A stretch of DNA of 64,000 bases from Cardiocondyla obscurior (GCF_019399895.1 NC_091867.1:558001-622000); one strand, 5' to 3'; shown: positions 23,856-35,720, counted from the first letter of the stretch. Program-made: numbers and translations. Notes: generated by a model not told the origin, from the sequence alone.

Positions 23856-23876
23856 TTACATTATGAAGACCTATTA
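23155..23876 (+). mobile_element. Mariner transposon remnant with terminal inverted repeats and an internal hairpin
   Basis: Ends read TAGGTCCTCATAATG (about 23158) and CATTATGAAGACCTA (about 23858-23872) with TA/TAA flanks, as expected for mariner. Coding matter is the N-terminal helix-turn-helix half only: a start MMDGNKEKICYILQFFFNKGEN near 23405, a frame change near 23480-23495, then FWFRRFRCRNFDVKDAPRIG and KVERHISSRSIAQELKIDHK (to 23752). The DDD catalytic half is gone. At its end a stretch of about 55 bp is repeated in inverse. Confidence 0.8.
23700..23832. repeat. Near-perfect inverted repeat (hairpin) inside the mariner remnant
   Basis: Roughly 55 bp at 23705-23760 (CATTTACATAAAGCTGGATT ... 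GAGTGCCACA) recurs inverted at about 23778-23830 with a spacer below 20 bp and few mismatches. This resembles a deletion-inversion product of transposon repair. It is followed by an ATTT repeat (23826-23856). Confidence 0.8.
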
Positions 23877-24189
23877 CATTTTTATATTTTACATATTGCA
23901 ATAAGTATTTTATCTAATTTGCCGTAATTTATATACACAAATATGCAATAAAATAAAATAAAAATCTATCAAATAAAATATATAAAAACGATAGATAAAA
24001 TTATTTTTAATTTGTAAAATTATTATGCGCACAAAACAGAATATCATATTTACATTTTATAAAATTAATATAAACAAATAATTGACAGTAAACATTGCGC
24101 ACGTTACAAACGAAGCTCGTATATACGTTTCACTGATTTTAATTCGTTATTACGGCAAATTAAATGAGACAGTCATTGCGATATACAGA
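23877..24189. other. AT-rich non-coding stretch
   Basis: No gene. A/T-dominated sequence with AAATA/AATAA runs, ending in the copied segment at about 24155-24193. Confidence 0.5.
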
Positions 24190-25250
24190 ATTAGACGATC
24201 GCAAGGTACGTGCAACGGACACAAGAAACAGGCTCTATGATTTCACAGCAATATCGGCACAGAGAAGGCGTAGTGCGTCAGGATGTGAAAATTGAAGAGC
24301 AAATACTAGATTTTTTTTAACAAAACCCAGGGGCGATCGTGCGTTATGCAGGGCAAACGCTAGGTGTACCGTCCTGCGTTGTACATCACGTTCTCCGGGA
24401 AGAAGGATTACACCCATGTCATTTCCATCGGGTGCAACAGCTTCTTCCTCGGGATGAAGAACAGTGAATACATTTCTGCGAAGGTACATCTTTTTTTGTT
24501 AAGTATATCTTCATTTAAAGTACGCTTCTGTTATTAATGAATAGTTAATAAAATACGTGTAGGATACTAGTACAGTGCAGGCGAAATGCGTCGTTCGCTG
24601 AAAAAATATTGTGGACCGACGAGGCGTTGTTCACACCAAACGGAATTTTTAATTCTAAGAATTTCTTTATCTGGAGCAACGAGAATCTCCGTGTTATAAG
24701 ACAGTGCGACAATTCCAATACAGGTGGAATCTGAATGTGTCGGCGGGGATAATTGGAAACAGAATTGTAAGTATTTCTATCACAGAAAAATTCATTATAT
24801 TAAAAGTTAAAAAAACTCATAATATTGTTATTATCACTTTCAGATTGGACCATACTTTCTACTTTCCCGTTTGGACCGGAAAAGAACCAATGTTTCACCG
24901 CACTTTTCGCGTCGCGCGCGACAAGTTTTAGTTTACCAGACTTGATCGTGCTTGACTATTTTGTTTGGGGCCACGTAAAATCATTAGTCGAGTTTATGAG
25001 AGGTCTTGCAGTAAATGAAGTTTGCAAGGCCATTGTAGCGGCGTTCAGGTCTATCCCGCCTTGCATGGCAGAAAGAGCAACGCAAAATATTGTTTGGAGG
25101 GCCGAACTGTGCGTACAAGCACAAGGTCGGCACTTCGAACATATGTTGCGTTAATTTTTTACAGTGGATTAGGCCTACTGGGGATACCACTATAAAAAAA
25201 AACGCACTGAGCTATCTACCTCAAAAGGTAGTGTGGAAACGATAGCGTTT
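24190..25250 (+). pseudogene. Tc1/mariner-superfamily transposase remnant, copy 2
   Basis: Broken frames cover more of the protein than copy 1. The N-terminal DNA-binding part IVRYAGQTLGVPSCVVHHVL, followed by REEGLHPCHFHRVQQLLPRD, is at 24335-24460. An intron-like gap runs 24488-24562. The first catalytic Asp is in WTDEALFTPNG (24610-24645), and WNLNVSAGIIGNRI is near 24725. An apparent second gap runs 24770-24842. The last catalytic region LPDLIVLDYFVWGHVKSL is at 24930-24985, and a C-terminus RAELCVQAQGRHFEHMLR ends at 25154. The middle Asp segment is damaged or lost. The downstream terminus matches the 3735-3830 sequence of copy 1. Confidence 0.8.
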
Positions 25251-25319
25251 CCAAAAATATTAATTGTTCTCGCTTGCGTGTGTAAGCGTATAACTATCAG
25301 TAGAGTTAGTAAAATGCGA

Positions 25320-25494
25320 TTAGGCACGCTCTAAGATTAGCACGAACACCTACGGGAAAGAACCTGCAAAACAAAGAGATGCAAAAAAGACAGAGCTCAG
25401 CGGAGCCCCGACAGTCAGTCGTCTATCGTCAGCCGAACCAATAACTGTACTGAAAAGAAAAATAAAGCCGCGTCAAGAATTATTAAAAAAAAAA
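25320..25494 (+). promoter_or_regulatory. Probable 5' LTR/leader part of the plus-strand gypsy element
   Basis: Between the transposon end and the solo LTR the sequence has an initiator-like GTCAGTCG (near 25410) and AATAAA (near 25460). It continues after the solo LTR at 25912 into the gag start. This fits the transcription-start and polyadenylation part of a 5' LTR plus leader, but no clear primer-binding site is seen. Confidence 0.4.
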
Positions 25495-25911
25495 TGTTAC
25501 ACCGAGAGGGTGCCGTGGGGTTCGTTCTCCGGAGGAATTTGTGGCAGGGCCGTATTTCAATAAAGTCGTCTTTTAATTATATTGGTTGATTTCTTTTATT
25601 TCCTTCTTCTTACAGATCGTCACTTGCACTAATTATTCTATATTATAAATTCCGCCCGTGATTCTTGGTAGCGACTGATTGTCCGGGGCGCGGCTGTTCC
25701 TATATATCTTCTATTGTTGCTATGCCAAAATTCATAGCAATCAGCGGAATCGCGGGTGGCAACCGCGACTGTTCTCGGACTTCGCGTCCCGGCCGGAAAT
25801 GCCGGGTTACCTTGATTGGCGGTATTCTGCCGATCAAGCTAAACGGTCGAGCGCGTGCGACATTCCGGCGTTATTCCCGAGCCTCTGTTGCTAAGGGCTC
25901 GGGATATAACA
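25495..25911 (-). repeat. Solo LTR, minus orientation, inserted just upstream of gypsy gag
   Basis: 417 bp, TGTTACACC to GGATATAACA on the plus strand, with AAAA on both sides (25491-25494, 25912-25915) as a plausible 4-bp target duplication. Its reverse complement matches 17535-17928 throughout, including the TATATA box, the CAGTCGC initiator-like site and AATAAA, so its transcription direction is leftwards, opposite to the adjacent gag-pol. Confidence 0.75.
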
Positions 25912-25945
25912 AAAAGAAAAACACTTACAGAATCTCAGAAGTGGG

Positions 25946-28900
25946 ATGTCGGACAGTGAAACCAATAATACTACATCAGAACAGAAATCAATGGCCTCAG
26001 CACCACCACCAACTGAATTCACGGTCGCCGTGATGAAAGAGGCCCTCCGTGAAAAGAGATTGCCCACAGCAGGATCAAAAACGGAATTAATCCAGCGTCT
26101 CGGGGAAAGTGACCCAGAAATTTGGGCAACTCTGTCAGAACGTGTCAAAGCAAAACATCTGACCAGACAATTAAAACCGCTCCAGATTCCTTCAAAAATG
26201 ACGACGAGAAATACAGCGGACGATGCGGGTGCGGAAAGCAGCGACGAGGAATCCGAGGCACCATGCGGGAAAGCTGGACCTTCCAGAAGACAGGCAGAAG
26301 CCAGGTGTACAGAGCTAGAGCTCTTGCGTCGAGAGAAGGAACTCCTAGAAAAAGAACGGGAGATTCTGCGACGGGAACTGGAGATAGCACGAGGTACATC
26401 GACTGTTGTGTCAGCGCCTGTGGAAGTAAGTGCCGTATCCACCGTGGGAGGTACTCGAAATGTGAAGGAATTACTACCCGAGTTCGACGGTTTGGATAAT
26501 ACATTTTGGAGATGGAGACAACAACTTGATTTGATACGACAAACGTATCACTTAGACGATGGATCAACAAAAATCCTTATGAGTTCACGCTTGAAAGGAC
26601 GAGCGTTGTCCTGGTTGCACTCAAAAACGGAACATATGACCATGACTCTCACCAACCTGCTTCAAGAGATGGACAAGATGTTTAACTTGCGACCGGGAAA
26701 ACTCTCCCTGCGAAAGGAATTTGAGACCCGCACATGGAAAAGTAATGAGCCATTTTGTGATTATTATCATGAAAAAATGATCTTAACCAATCGAGTACCT
26801 GTAGCCGAAGACAAACTCCTTGATTATATTATTGAAGGAATAACTGACCGTCGCTTGCAACAACAGGTGCGTCTCGTAAAACTCAATTCGGTGTCAGATC
26901 TGTTGAAAGCGTTTGAAAACATCACCTTAGATGTAAAAAGTACAAGCGAGGAAAAATCAAAACGAGAAGTGACAAAAACCAATACCAATCGGAGGTCAGA
27001 AGCAACAACCGATGAAGGGAAAACAACCAGAGGATTCTGGGAACAGTACGCAAGAACAACGGGATAATACGCGGGAACAACAACAGCAACGCAGAGTGGA
27101 CGAATTCTCAGAAAGCGTACCTGCTACGTCTGCGAATCGGAAGAACATTTGGCAAAGGAGTGCCCCCAACGAAGTCAACAAGCAGCTGCGACAACTCAAA
27201 ACACAGCTCAAGCAACTGCGACAAATTTAATACAACCAAATGTGTTACCAAAACCGTATGTATTTACCGTTAAAGTGCGACCGGAAGAACAAAAAAAAAC
27301 TTGCTATGTAATAGACGCGTTAATTGATTAGGGATCTCCGATTAGTCTTATTAAAAACAGCGCAATTGACGAAAAAACGCCCCTTCTTAAAGAAGAAAAC
27401 CCCGACGAATTCCACGGTATTAACGGCTCTCGACTCATAATTAACGGTGCGTTTAATAGTAACTTAGAAGTTCAAGGTATTCGCGTAAATATAAAATTTT
27501 TTATAGTACCGGATCATGCGATGTCATACTATGCCTTGCTCGGGAGAGACTTTTTAAACTGCCCGTCATTTCGTGTTATTTTTGGACCAACACCCAAAAT
27601 TGTAGATATAAAAGAAGATCACGCAATAAAGAGCCTTATGCAAATAGAATGCACCGGGGACCCCGTACAAGAAAAAGAGAAATTGCAAATTAACTCGGCA
27701 ATAGACAAAACCATAGCGCTTAATATCCGCAAAGCTTATCAATCTAAGTATTTAGATAATCTGCAAACGGAAAATAATGAATCAAATTTCTCTATGGTAA
27801 TCGCGCTCACGCATGAACAACCGGTTAGCTCGCTTCCACGTCGATTATCTTATGCTGACAAAGAAGCGATCCGGAATATTCTCGACGACCTCTTAGAGAA
27901 AAAAATTATTCGCGAAAGTAATTCACCATATGCGAGCCCCATTGTTTTAGTACGAAAGAAAGATGGTAGCCTGCGACTTTGCGTTGATTATCATGAGCTA
28001 AATAAAATCACAATCCGTGATAATTTCCCGACGGGGCTCATCGATGATAACATCGATCGACTCCATGGAAAACGATATTTTACGATCTTAGATTTAAAAA
28101 GCGGATTTCATCATGTCAAGATGCATGAATCTTCTATAAAATTCACTTCGTTTGTTACGCCGCTAGATCAGTTTGAATATCTAAGAATGCCTTTCGGACT
28201 CACAAATGCACCACGAGTATTTCAACGCTTTTTACACGCGATATTTGAACCATTGATTAGAAAAGGCGAATTGTTATTATATCTTGATAACCTCTTAATA
28301 GCATCCGATAACCTAAACCATCACATTAAAACGTTATCCGAAGTATTTGAATTGGCCGGTAAACAAGGTCTGCAGTGGCGATTAGATAAGTGCTATTTCG
28401 CACAAACGGAAATAAAATACCTAGGCTACTGCGTGAGTCAGCAAGGTATCCGACCAAGCGACGAAAACATAAATACAATTTTAAATTATCCTACGCCTCA
28501 AAATACACGAGATGTACATCGATTCGTTGGATTAGCAAGCTACTTCCGCCGTTTCATTTTAAGATTTTCAATATTGGCAAAACCATTGTATGATCTACTC
28601 CGGAAAGGCGTTGATTTTCATTTTGGAACTACAGAACAAAACGCCGTTAACACTCTTAAACAGCAATTAGCCACCACACCGGTTTTAGCCATATATTCAC
28701 CGCGCGCAAAAATTGAACTCCATTGTGACGCTAGTTCACACGGATTCGGTGGAATCTTACTTCAAAAACAGCCTGATGGTACTTGGCACCCGATTGCTTT
28801 CTGGAGTCAGCGAACAACACCCGCCGAAGCCAAATATCACAGTTTTGAATTAGAATGCTTAGCCGTCATATATGCAATAAAAAGATTTCACATTTACGTA

Positions 28901-29770
28901 GCCGGACGCAAATTTAAAATCGCAACCGATTGTGATAGCTTCAGACGCACTTTAGATAAACGCGATATCAATCCGCGAATATCGCGTTGGGCCCTTTTTC
29001 TGCAAAGTTACGACTTTGAAATCATACATCGCTCGGGAAGCCGCATGGGTCACGTCGACGTGCTCAGTCGTTCCCACGGAATGCATATACTCGAAGGTAG
29101 CACATTCGAAAAAACTTTAGCCGTTTGTCAAGACCGAGATGAAAAGATCATTGAAATTCGAAAAAAAACTTGAAACGGGAGATATTAAGCATTACAAACT
29201 ACGCGACGGACTTGTATATCGTAAAGACAAAAACAAGAAACTCTTATTCTATGTTCCACACACTATGGAAAATAACGTAATCAGAACTAACCACGATGAT
29301 TTCGGTCACGTCGGAATTGACAAAACTATCGGCAACATAATGACCACGTACTGGTTTCCAAATATGCACGAAAAGGTACATCAATATCTTATAAATTGTT
29401 TGCGGTGTATAGAATTTTCTCCACCAAGCGGGAGGGGGGAGGGATACCTACATAGCATTCCAAAAAAAAACACACCTTTCAATACTGTACACGTAGATTA
29501 TGTTGGTCCATTAGAAAAAACGGGAAAGGGTTTTCGACACTTTTTTGCGATTATCGACGCCTTTACAAAATTTATTCGGATCTATCCGTGTAAATCAACC
29601 TCGACAGAAGAAGCATTAAAACATCTGCGTGACTACTTTCGTGCATATAGTAGGCCAAAACGATTAATCTCAGATCGTGGCACGTGCTTTACATCTAACG
29701 TCTTAAAAAAATTTTCGGAAACAAACGCGTTTACATACATATTAATTGCAGTTGGTACTCCCAGAGCGAC
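25946..29770 (+). pseudogene. Ty3/gypsy gag-pro-pol, broken, truncated in integrase
   Basis: Gag starts at ATG 25946 and has an N-terminal SAP-like DNA-binding motif (VAVMKEALREKRLPTAGSK), a Glu/Arg coiled coil (LELLRREKELLEKEREI), the gag core (FWRWRQQLDLI), and, beyond a TAA at 27065-27067 in the same frame, a CCHC knuckle (CYVCESEEHLAKEC, near 27120). The protease active site is destroyed: a TAG at 27329-27331 stands inside the D-T/S-G triad (residues before: VIDALID; after: GSPISL). RT/RNase H (27521-29173) is open but the catalytic box reads YLDN rather than YxDD (near 28285). A frame change at the A8 run near 29160 separates integrase (29139-29757), which has HHCC-like and DDE-start motifs (HVDYVGPLE, ISDRGTCFTSN) and stops at about 29757, before the catalytic Glu. 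No 3' LTR was found. Confidence 0.88.
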
Positions 29771-31090
29771 TTTTTGTTTTCTTTTTAGACGTTCTATCTA
29801 CCCTAAAAGTTTGTTTACGTATGTTTGGGATACCCTGTATATATTGTGACGTGGCGGCTTTTGCTGCTTCGTCGCAGCCCCCCGCGGCCGTCATAAAGCG
29901 CAGCGGCGCCGGACGAATCGCGGTAGCGAGGAGAGCGGGAAGGGATCGCAGAAACCTCCGGGGTTGATATCTTTATTTGCAAGACTGTAATTAACAATCG
30001 CGATTTTATTTATTTTGTTGTTACCGTATATTATCGAGGCTAAAGGCCATCCTTGACGAGTGAGGGGCGAGAGCGACGGACTGCACGCGGAGGCGCAAAC
30101 TTCAGGAAAAGAAGAGAACCAAATACGTGCCCGGGATGGAAGGCCACCCGTCCCGAGAGCATTGGAAGAGACCTGCCTGTGCATCCTGGCGCCAAAAGTA
30201 ACCTGCGGGGGAATTGACGCAGCAGAGGACGATTCGAAACCCGCGCCAACCTGTTAGTACCGATAGGGCTCTATAAGGGCAGCTGTTTCCGCGAAAAAAT
30301 CGGCGACGTAGCGCGCGGAAAAATCCGCAAGACTCGAGAGTGGGGATACGCCGGTCCTAGTGCCGAAATTTTGCGCGGTCCTCGCTCTCTTCCCTGTGGA
30401 CCATCGATATAGAAGGACGCCTTTAGAGCAAGCAATAGACCGAGAGCTAGCAATAGGACGAGACGGAGAGAGAGAGAGCTAGAGCGGACGATACCGTGAT
30501 AGCGAGACCTACACAAGGCCCAGGAAAAGTTTATTCGGTGAGATCTTCCACCCGCATTGCGGAATTGTTACTTTGTAAAGCCCTCCGCTTCCCGGGGAGA
30601 CAGTCGCGGGTTTAGACGACACCCGGCCACGTTAAACGGGCACTCGGGCCCGATAGATTGATTGTGGATCCTTGTCACGGGGCAAGGACTTAGCGTTAGT
30701 GAATGGCTGCCGTCGAACGTCTGAATGCTGTTGGCAAGACACCGCGGGAAACAACGAGGCGGATTACGTGAACCAATTATTAGTAGTATTTGCGAGTTTT
30801 CGGTGGTCGCGTCCACACGGACAACCTTCGAGCAGCGGCCGAGGCCGAGACAGAAATCTCACGATCTCGTTTGCAACGGGCGACCGTACACGTAAATTTT
30901 TTTGTATTACGAAGTCCCGCGAGGACACACCGCGTGCACGAGAGACGCGTGATCGGCACCACAACAATCAGGGCCGGCGCGTGAATCGTTAAAAAACGAA
31001 ATTCAGATAACGCGATTGCTCGCAGATAACATTTATAACTTTATTCAGATAACATTTCTCATACAACTAAGCTTCTTTCAAGATTAAAGT
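29771..31090. other. GC-rich non-coding region, possible LTR or composite repeat
   Basis: The gypsy integrase breaks off near 29770. About 60 bp on, GATACCCTGTATATA resembles the end of the foldback family seen at 33465 and 61365. A GC-rich block of about 1.1 kb follows from TGTGACGTGGCGGC (29849). It contains a TATAAG box near 30270 and GA-rich runs but no open frame with a recognisable domain. It could be a long LTR, but I did not find a matching target duplication. Confidence 0.4.
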
Positions 31091-31322
31091 TTTTAATCAA
31101 CAAAAAAAAGTGTGCTTAGACTAGCAAGATTTTGCCGTTTTTTAGGTTTTGTTTTTGATACAAAGTCTTTTTTTATTTCTATTCCAGCGGAGAAGAGATC
31201 TCGTTTGTTACAGATGGTTAATTTTACTCTTTCGAAGAAACACTGCAAAATTCGTTTTTTTGTGAGCGTAATAGATTCCTTAGTGTCGGTATACCCGGCG
31301 GTGCAGTGTTGGATACAATGAC

Positions 31323-32529
31323 ATGTTGAATACAAAGATTTTAGAAAGAAAAAAGTACTTAGTCTTCTCTGAATCGGACGACAATTTTGAGGCACGAATG
31401 ACACTATCAGATTCTATCAAAGACGATTTTCTATGGTGGAAAGTCTTATTTGAAGATAAATCTCAGTGCAATAAAATTAGATCTAGCCGATTTGCGCAGG
31501 AAATTTTTACAAACGCGTCACTTACAAGATGGGGTGCCGTCTGTGGAGAAATTCGAACTCACGAGTTTTGGTCTAGAGAAGATAAGAAGAACCATATTAA
31601 TTATTTAGAGCTTTTAGCGGCTTTTTATGGTCTAAAATGCTTTGTTTCGCATTTGACGGATGTGGACATTTTGTTGAGGATGGACAACTCAACAGCAATC
31701 GCTTATGTAAATTGTATGGGATCCATTAGATTCCCGCATTTTTCCGACTTAGCAAAAAAGATCTGGTCCTGATGCGAAGTTCGTAGCATTTTTATATTTG
31801 CGTCGAACATTCCATCTGCGCAAAGTTTTGAAGCTGATGCCGAATCTCGGGTGGTTTCAGATGAAACAGAATGGTCTTTAGGGTAGGTTTTCTTTGAGAA
31901 AGTAGAGTCTCATTTTGGTCTATTTAATATTGACCTGTTCGCCACACATATCAATGCAAAATAAAATTGCTTTGTTTCTTGACGCCCGAATCCTCGGTCA
32001 GCAGTAGATGCGTTTTCTTTTGATTGGAGTGATGTTTATTTTTACGCGTTTTTTCCTTTCATTCTCATTTTGAAATGTTTGAGGAAAATTATTTCAGATA
32101 AGGCGGAGGGAGTCTTGGTCGTTCCATGGTGGTCGACTTAGCCGTGGTTTCTTTTATTGCAACAAAAAGTATCTGTCCAACTAATTCGTTTTAAACCTGA
32201 TGTTAATATGTTGTCTTTCTCTTTTAGAGAGTGTCATCCGGCCTGACGCAAAATTTGCTTGGTAGCCGTAAGATTATCTGCCAGACCTTCCTGAATAAGG
32301 GTACTCCGCCTGCAGCTATAGAGACGATGCTGGCTTTTATCACGGATTCTGCAGTAGTGCAATATTCTAAGCCGCTTAGATTATGGTGGTCCTTTTGTCA
32401 ACGTAATCACATTGATTGTTTTTTTTATCTAATAATTTATTTTTAGTTTTTTTATCATCAGTTTTTTCGAATAGCCGTTCTTACACTTCCGTCAACTCAT
32501 ACAGATCGGCGGTGTCGATACTCTCAATA
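31323..32529 (+). pseudogene. DIRS-like (tyrosine-recombinase) retrotransposon remnant: RNase H onward
   Basis: The open frame 31323-31772 gives the DIRS-type RNase H (ASLTRWGAVCGEI, NHINYLELLAAFYGLKCF, LLRMDNSTAIAYVNCMGSIR). Across stops it continues through ADAESRVVSDETEWSLG (near 31830), LFNIDLFATHIN (near 31920), RPNPRSAVDAFSFDWSDV (near 31985) and VLVVPWW (32115) to the N-terminal domain of the tyrosine recombinase (FLNKGTPPAAIETMLAFITD near 32285-32345; VNSYRSAVSILS near 32490-32525). A solo LTR then splits it at 32534; the recombinase resumes in frame at 33682. Confidence 0.78.
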
Positions 32530-32533
32530 AATG

Positions 32534-33677
32534 TGTAACACGGTAACTTTGGCCGGGGATAAAGTTCGCCGGAATCCGGGGTACGGACAGAGACCGAGAC
32601 GCAATTTAATAAAAATACTAATTTATTGAAAGATATTTTTAAAAGTTAATATTTACAAAGAAAATAAGTGTTTTCCGCAAATGTCGTAAATGATCGTGTA
32701 ACCGTGCTTCGAATTATGTGGGTCTTGCTGTTAACATACCAGTAGGGCCGTCCAGGCCGTATTGATCGTAACAGTATCCGCGGTTTCGAGTCTTTGGTAA
32801 CAAGGGTAACAGGTAGAGCCGTCCAGGCCGTGACAGTCTCCGCAGTCGCGAGTCTTCGGCGCAAAGGTAGGGCCGTCCAGGCCGTGTCGGACGTGACATC
32901 TTCGCGGCCGTCTCGGAAACCCAGTGTGCCCGGGTCAAAGAAAGGCTCGGGGGCGCCCGAGATAGGTTTGCCAACAGTGTCTGGAGTCGGGAGCGCCCGG
33001 TTGAGAAAGGCTTGGAAGCGCCCAAGTCCTGGTGGATCGGCTTCTGGAGTGCTCTCCAGATCGGAATGAAGTGCCGACTCGTGTTCGAGCCGGCTTATAC
33101 TAGGTGTCCCGCTCCATATTGACAAACTCAAAGTTGGATAAGTCTCGTGGATACACGTCAATAAGTTTTATGCCATTTTGTATAATTCTCAACCGTTATT
33201 GAGAAAATAATTAAAATGTGTAACGTAAAAGCGACAAGGAAGCTACGGGCGAGTGAGCGCGACAGGCAAATGGCTAGGAATGGCGCCGTCAATTGTCGTG
33301 CTTACTCACGCGCAGCTTCTTTGTCACTTTTGCGCTAGACAAATTAATTTTTTTTTTAATAACTATCGAGAATTTTGCAAAACAGCAAAGGACTTATTGA
33401 TTTGTATCCACGAAACCTATTTAACTCTGAGAGTTTATCAATATGGGGTGGAATACCCTGTATACCCAAAGATTCGAGAGAGAGAGAACTCTCTTTCGAG
33501 AAACTTGTAGCGGTGCTCGGTACTGGCGGATGGTTGTCCCGGTTACGCGTTGCGGGAGGATGTTCGGCCCGTGCTATTCGTTGCTGTTCTGCGGAGTCGC
33601 ACAAATATTTTGGACCGACGAATGGTGGTTGCGATGCGTGGTCGAGCAATTGCTTGTTTTAAAGTGTCTTTGTCACA
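32534..33677 (+). repeat. Solo LTR (with a nested foldback element) in the DIRS recombinase, TSD AATG
   Basis: The segment starts TGTAACACGG and ends TTTGTCACA, with AATG at 32530-32533 and 33678-33681. The recombinase frame before and after it is the same, with one AATG shared, which supports a clean retroviral-type insertion. Inside are three imperfect copies of a GC-rich unit containing GTAGGGCCGTCCAGGCCGT (about 32744, 32812, 32865) and the foldback element at 33096-33465. No coding sequence. The strand is not decided. Confidence 0.72.
33096..33465. repeat. Foldback MITE-like element, about 370 bp
   Basis: Ends read TATACTAGGTGTCCC and, inverted, TATACAGGGTATTCC. The two halves are an imperfect palindrome: CAACCGTTATTGAGAAAATA at 33191 against the inverted copy near 33350, and GCGACAAGGAAGCTACG against CGCAGCTTCTTTGTC. 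It is a diverged sister of 60998-61367. Confidence 0.78.
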
Positions 33678-33681
33678 AATG

Positions 33682-33835
33682 AGGTGAACTCTTATCCGTT
33701 GGTTAAGAGATTTTTCAAAGGAATAATGGCTTTGAAACCGCATCGTCTTCGCTAGGAGTACGTTTGGGATCCTACCCCGGTAATCAAGCATTTAGCCGTT
33801 TTATACCTGCTCAAGGATCTTTCTTTACTTAAATG
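33682..33835 (+). pseudogene. DIRS-like tyrosine recombinase, continuation after the solo LTR
   Basis: Reads EVNSYPLVKRFFKGIMALKP, one stop near 33753, then EYVWDPTPVIKHLAVLYL. This is the core-binding/catalytic border region of tyrosine recombinases in DIRS-type elements. It follows in frame from 32529 once the inserted LTR and one target duplicate are discounted. The catalytic Arg-His-Tyr part is absent. Confidence 0.65.
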
Positions 33836-33945
33836 TAAAATTTGTGGAATAAATGCTTTTATACGCTGTGCATGTTATGGTGAATATTTCTGTTTTAAAC
33901 ATTTTTATGAAGAATACCATTATTGTACTAATTATAATCCGTAAT
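33836..33945 (+). pseudogene. Cysteine-rich zinc-binding tail, possibly from a piggyBac-type transposase
   Basis: A short frame to the TAA near 33943 reads KCKICGINAFIRCACYGEYF then CFKHFYEEYHYC. The C-x2-C ... C-x-C ... C ... H ... C spacing resembles the C-terminal Cys-rich domain of insect piggyBac-like transposases. No catalytic part is present nearby, so the assignment is tentative. Confidence 0.45.
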
Positions 33946-35315
33946 TTTTAGCATATCTACCGTTTTACACTTGAATATTTCATACAATGTATAATTATGA
34001 AACGCATGTACAAACAGTGAATGTAAACGTTTCAAGTACGTACAAATAATCTGTTCAAATAAATAAAAAACAATGTAAATTTATAGAAAATTATAATTTA
34101 AACATTGTTACATTTTTATACAAATTTCCTCATTAATATTTTAAGAGTCAAGAATCAGAAACGTCAGCATCAAGTTAATCGAAAAGTTTGATAAGGTGAT
34201 CGACATAACCTGACTCCGTTTCATTTTTGTTGTTATTTCTCGTCATTCAACAGATCATGCAAAGTTCACATTTATTTTCAATTCCATAATCAATCACTCG
34301 TATTGAAGCACGAACAAAAAAGTTTTATATTCAAGATGAATTACTGCACACAAAGTTTCACAATGTTGAATATCTAAAGATTCTCTAACTACTTTTGGTA
34401 GAAATATTATTATTATTAAGCGTATTATCCTGATTAAATCGTTCTTATAATAAGAAGCTTTACGCATATAGAGTAATAAATGAATTAAAAATTTTTAAGT
34501 TGCGACTCAAAAATAATTTTTACGAAAATAAAGTATTTTCATATGTAGAGGTTTTTCACTTTTGTTAAGTTTTCTGAAAAATTAGAGACAGGCTTGCTTT
34601 TGTTTCGTCGCAGTACGCGCCTAGTCTCAATCCGTCTATTTATTATAAGACCACGTTGCAGACCGGGTTTCACTTTTCCTAGAGCACTTGAACGTGCTTT
34701 ATCTTGCCAAATCTAAAACTAATATTCAGCTCGATTCTTTGAGAACTTGGGCCGTCCCCGAAACTGGACTCGTTAAAAAACAATTCGAACAAAGAACCCT
34801 GCTTAACAACCACGGTCTGCTCGCGCCTCTTTGGAACGCCCGGAGTCAATTCGCCTGCAACCGAGTGGGATGGGCCACACCACCACTCTATTTACAGAGG
34901 TTCATAGATTACTCATTTCTTTGTGAATAGAGTAAGATAAGCCACACCTCTAGGTCCACAACGTCTCGGTAGCTTTCAGCGGCGCGTTCTTACTCGCACG
35001 GGGGATGTCAAATCTTTACATGTTATTTTCTCGGTTATTAACGCCTAACTTACAAAACCGTATAGGACTTTTCTACTTATTTTCGGAATCCCAACCTACA
35101 ACTAAGAACTTTTTTACATCAACTGGGACACTCTGTATAAACTGAACAAAACTTTTACTTAAAATGTGTCTGTGTGCTGTACAATCTCACAAGAAGAAGT
35201 AATAAAATCAGTAAAGAAAAAACGCGGAAGAGCATCGCTAAAGGAATTAACGAAACCGTTGTCAAGGAGGAACACTCGTGCCATCTAGTTATGAAACCCA
35301 TGCTTAAGGGCGACA
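33946..35315. other. Non-coding AT-rich stretch
   Basis: No gene is seen. A segment ending GGGACACTCTGTATAAAC (about 35128-35145) is another CCTGTATA-type element end like that at 4338. The 80-codon frame at 34688-34930 has no recognisable domain. Confidence 0.5.
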
Positions 35316-35322
35316 TTTATGA

Positions 35323-35720
35323 TTAACTTAACACACTTGATCTCACTTGGCTTGTTTCCCCTTTGTCTCGCATTTCCCACATTTTTATTTTGTTTTTAAT
35401 AAATTTGCAATTCTGGTCTTCTATTTTGACTGCATCAATTAAGTCACTGATATAGTTTAGTGAATCCGGTAATGTGTGAAATAAATAATTTATTTTTTCT
35501 TTTTCTGTGACAATAATTCCGGAATTTTTTAATTCATTAATAAATTTCTCACAGTCTGAGAAGAAAGTACTCGTGTCTTTGTAATTTTTTAATTTAATCT
35601 TTCTAATCGATTTTTTATACATATTTGCAGAGCCATTGCTTCTCTTCAATACATTGTATCGAACTTTTTAATTATATTATATGTCGATTCTTTATTTGCC
35701 ACAAATTTCAATAGTTTATT
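35323..35720 (-). pseudogene. Copia-type gag (UBN2) fragment
   Basis: Open from 35649 to 35323 and extendable upstream past a stop to about 35720. The product has the helical UBN2 pattern: a Tyr-Lys-Lys-Ser start, KLKNYKDTSTFFSDCEKFIN, a Gly/Ile break, EKEKINYLFHTLPDSLNYI. It is a lone fragment without zinc knuckle, protease or LTR. Confidence 0.6.

Noticed and set aside
25891..26570. Ser-rich minus-strand frames
   Set aside because: Antisense to gypsy gag, which has clear SAP-like, coiled-coil and gag-core motifs on the plus strand.
29891..30992. Several overlapping open frames in GC-rich DNA
   Set aside because: Open on both strands at once, no domains, no splice or start context; GC composition explains them.
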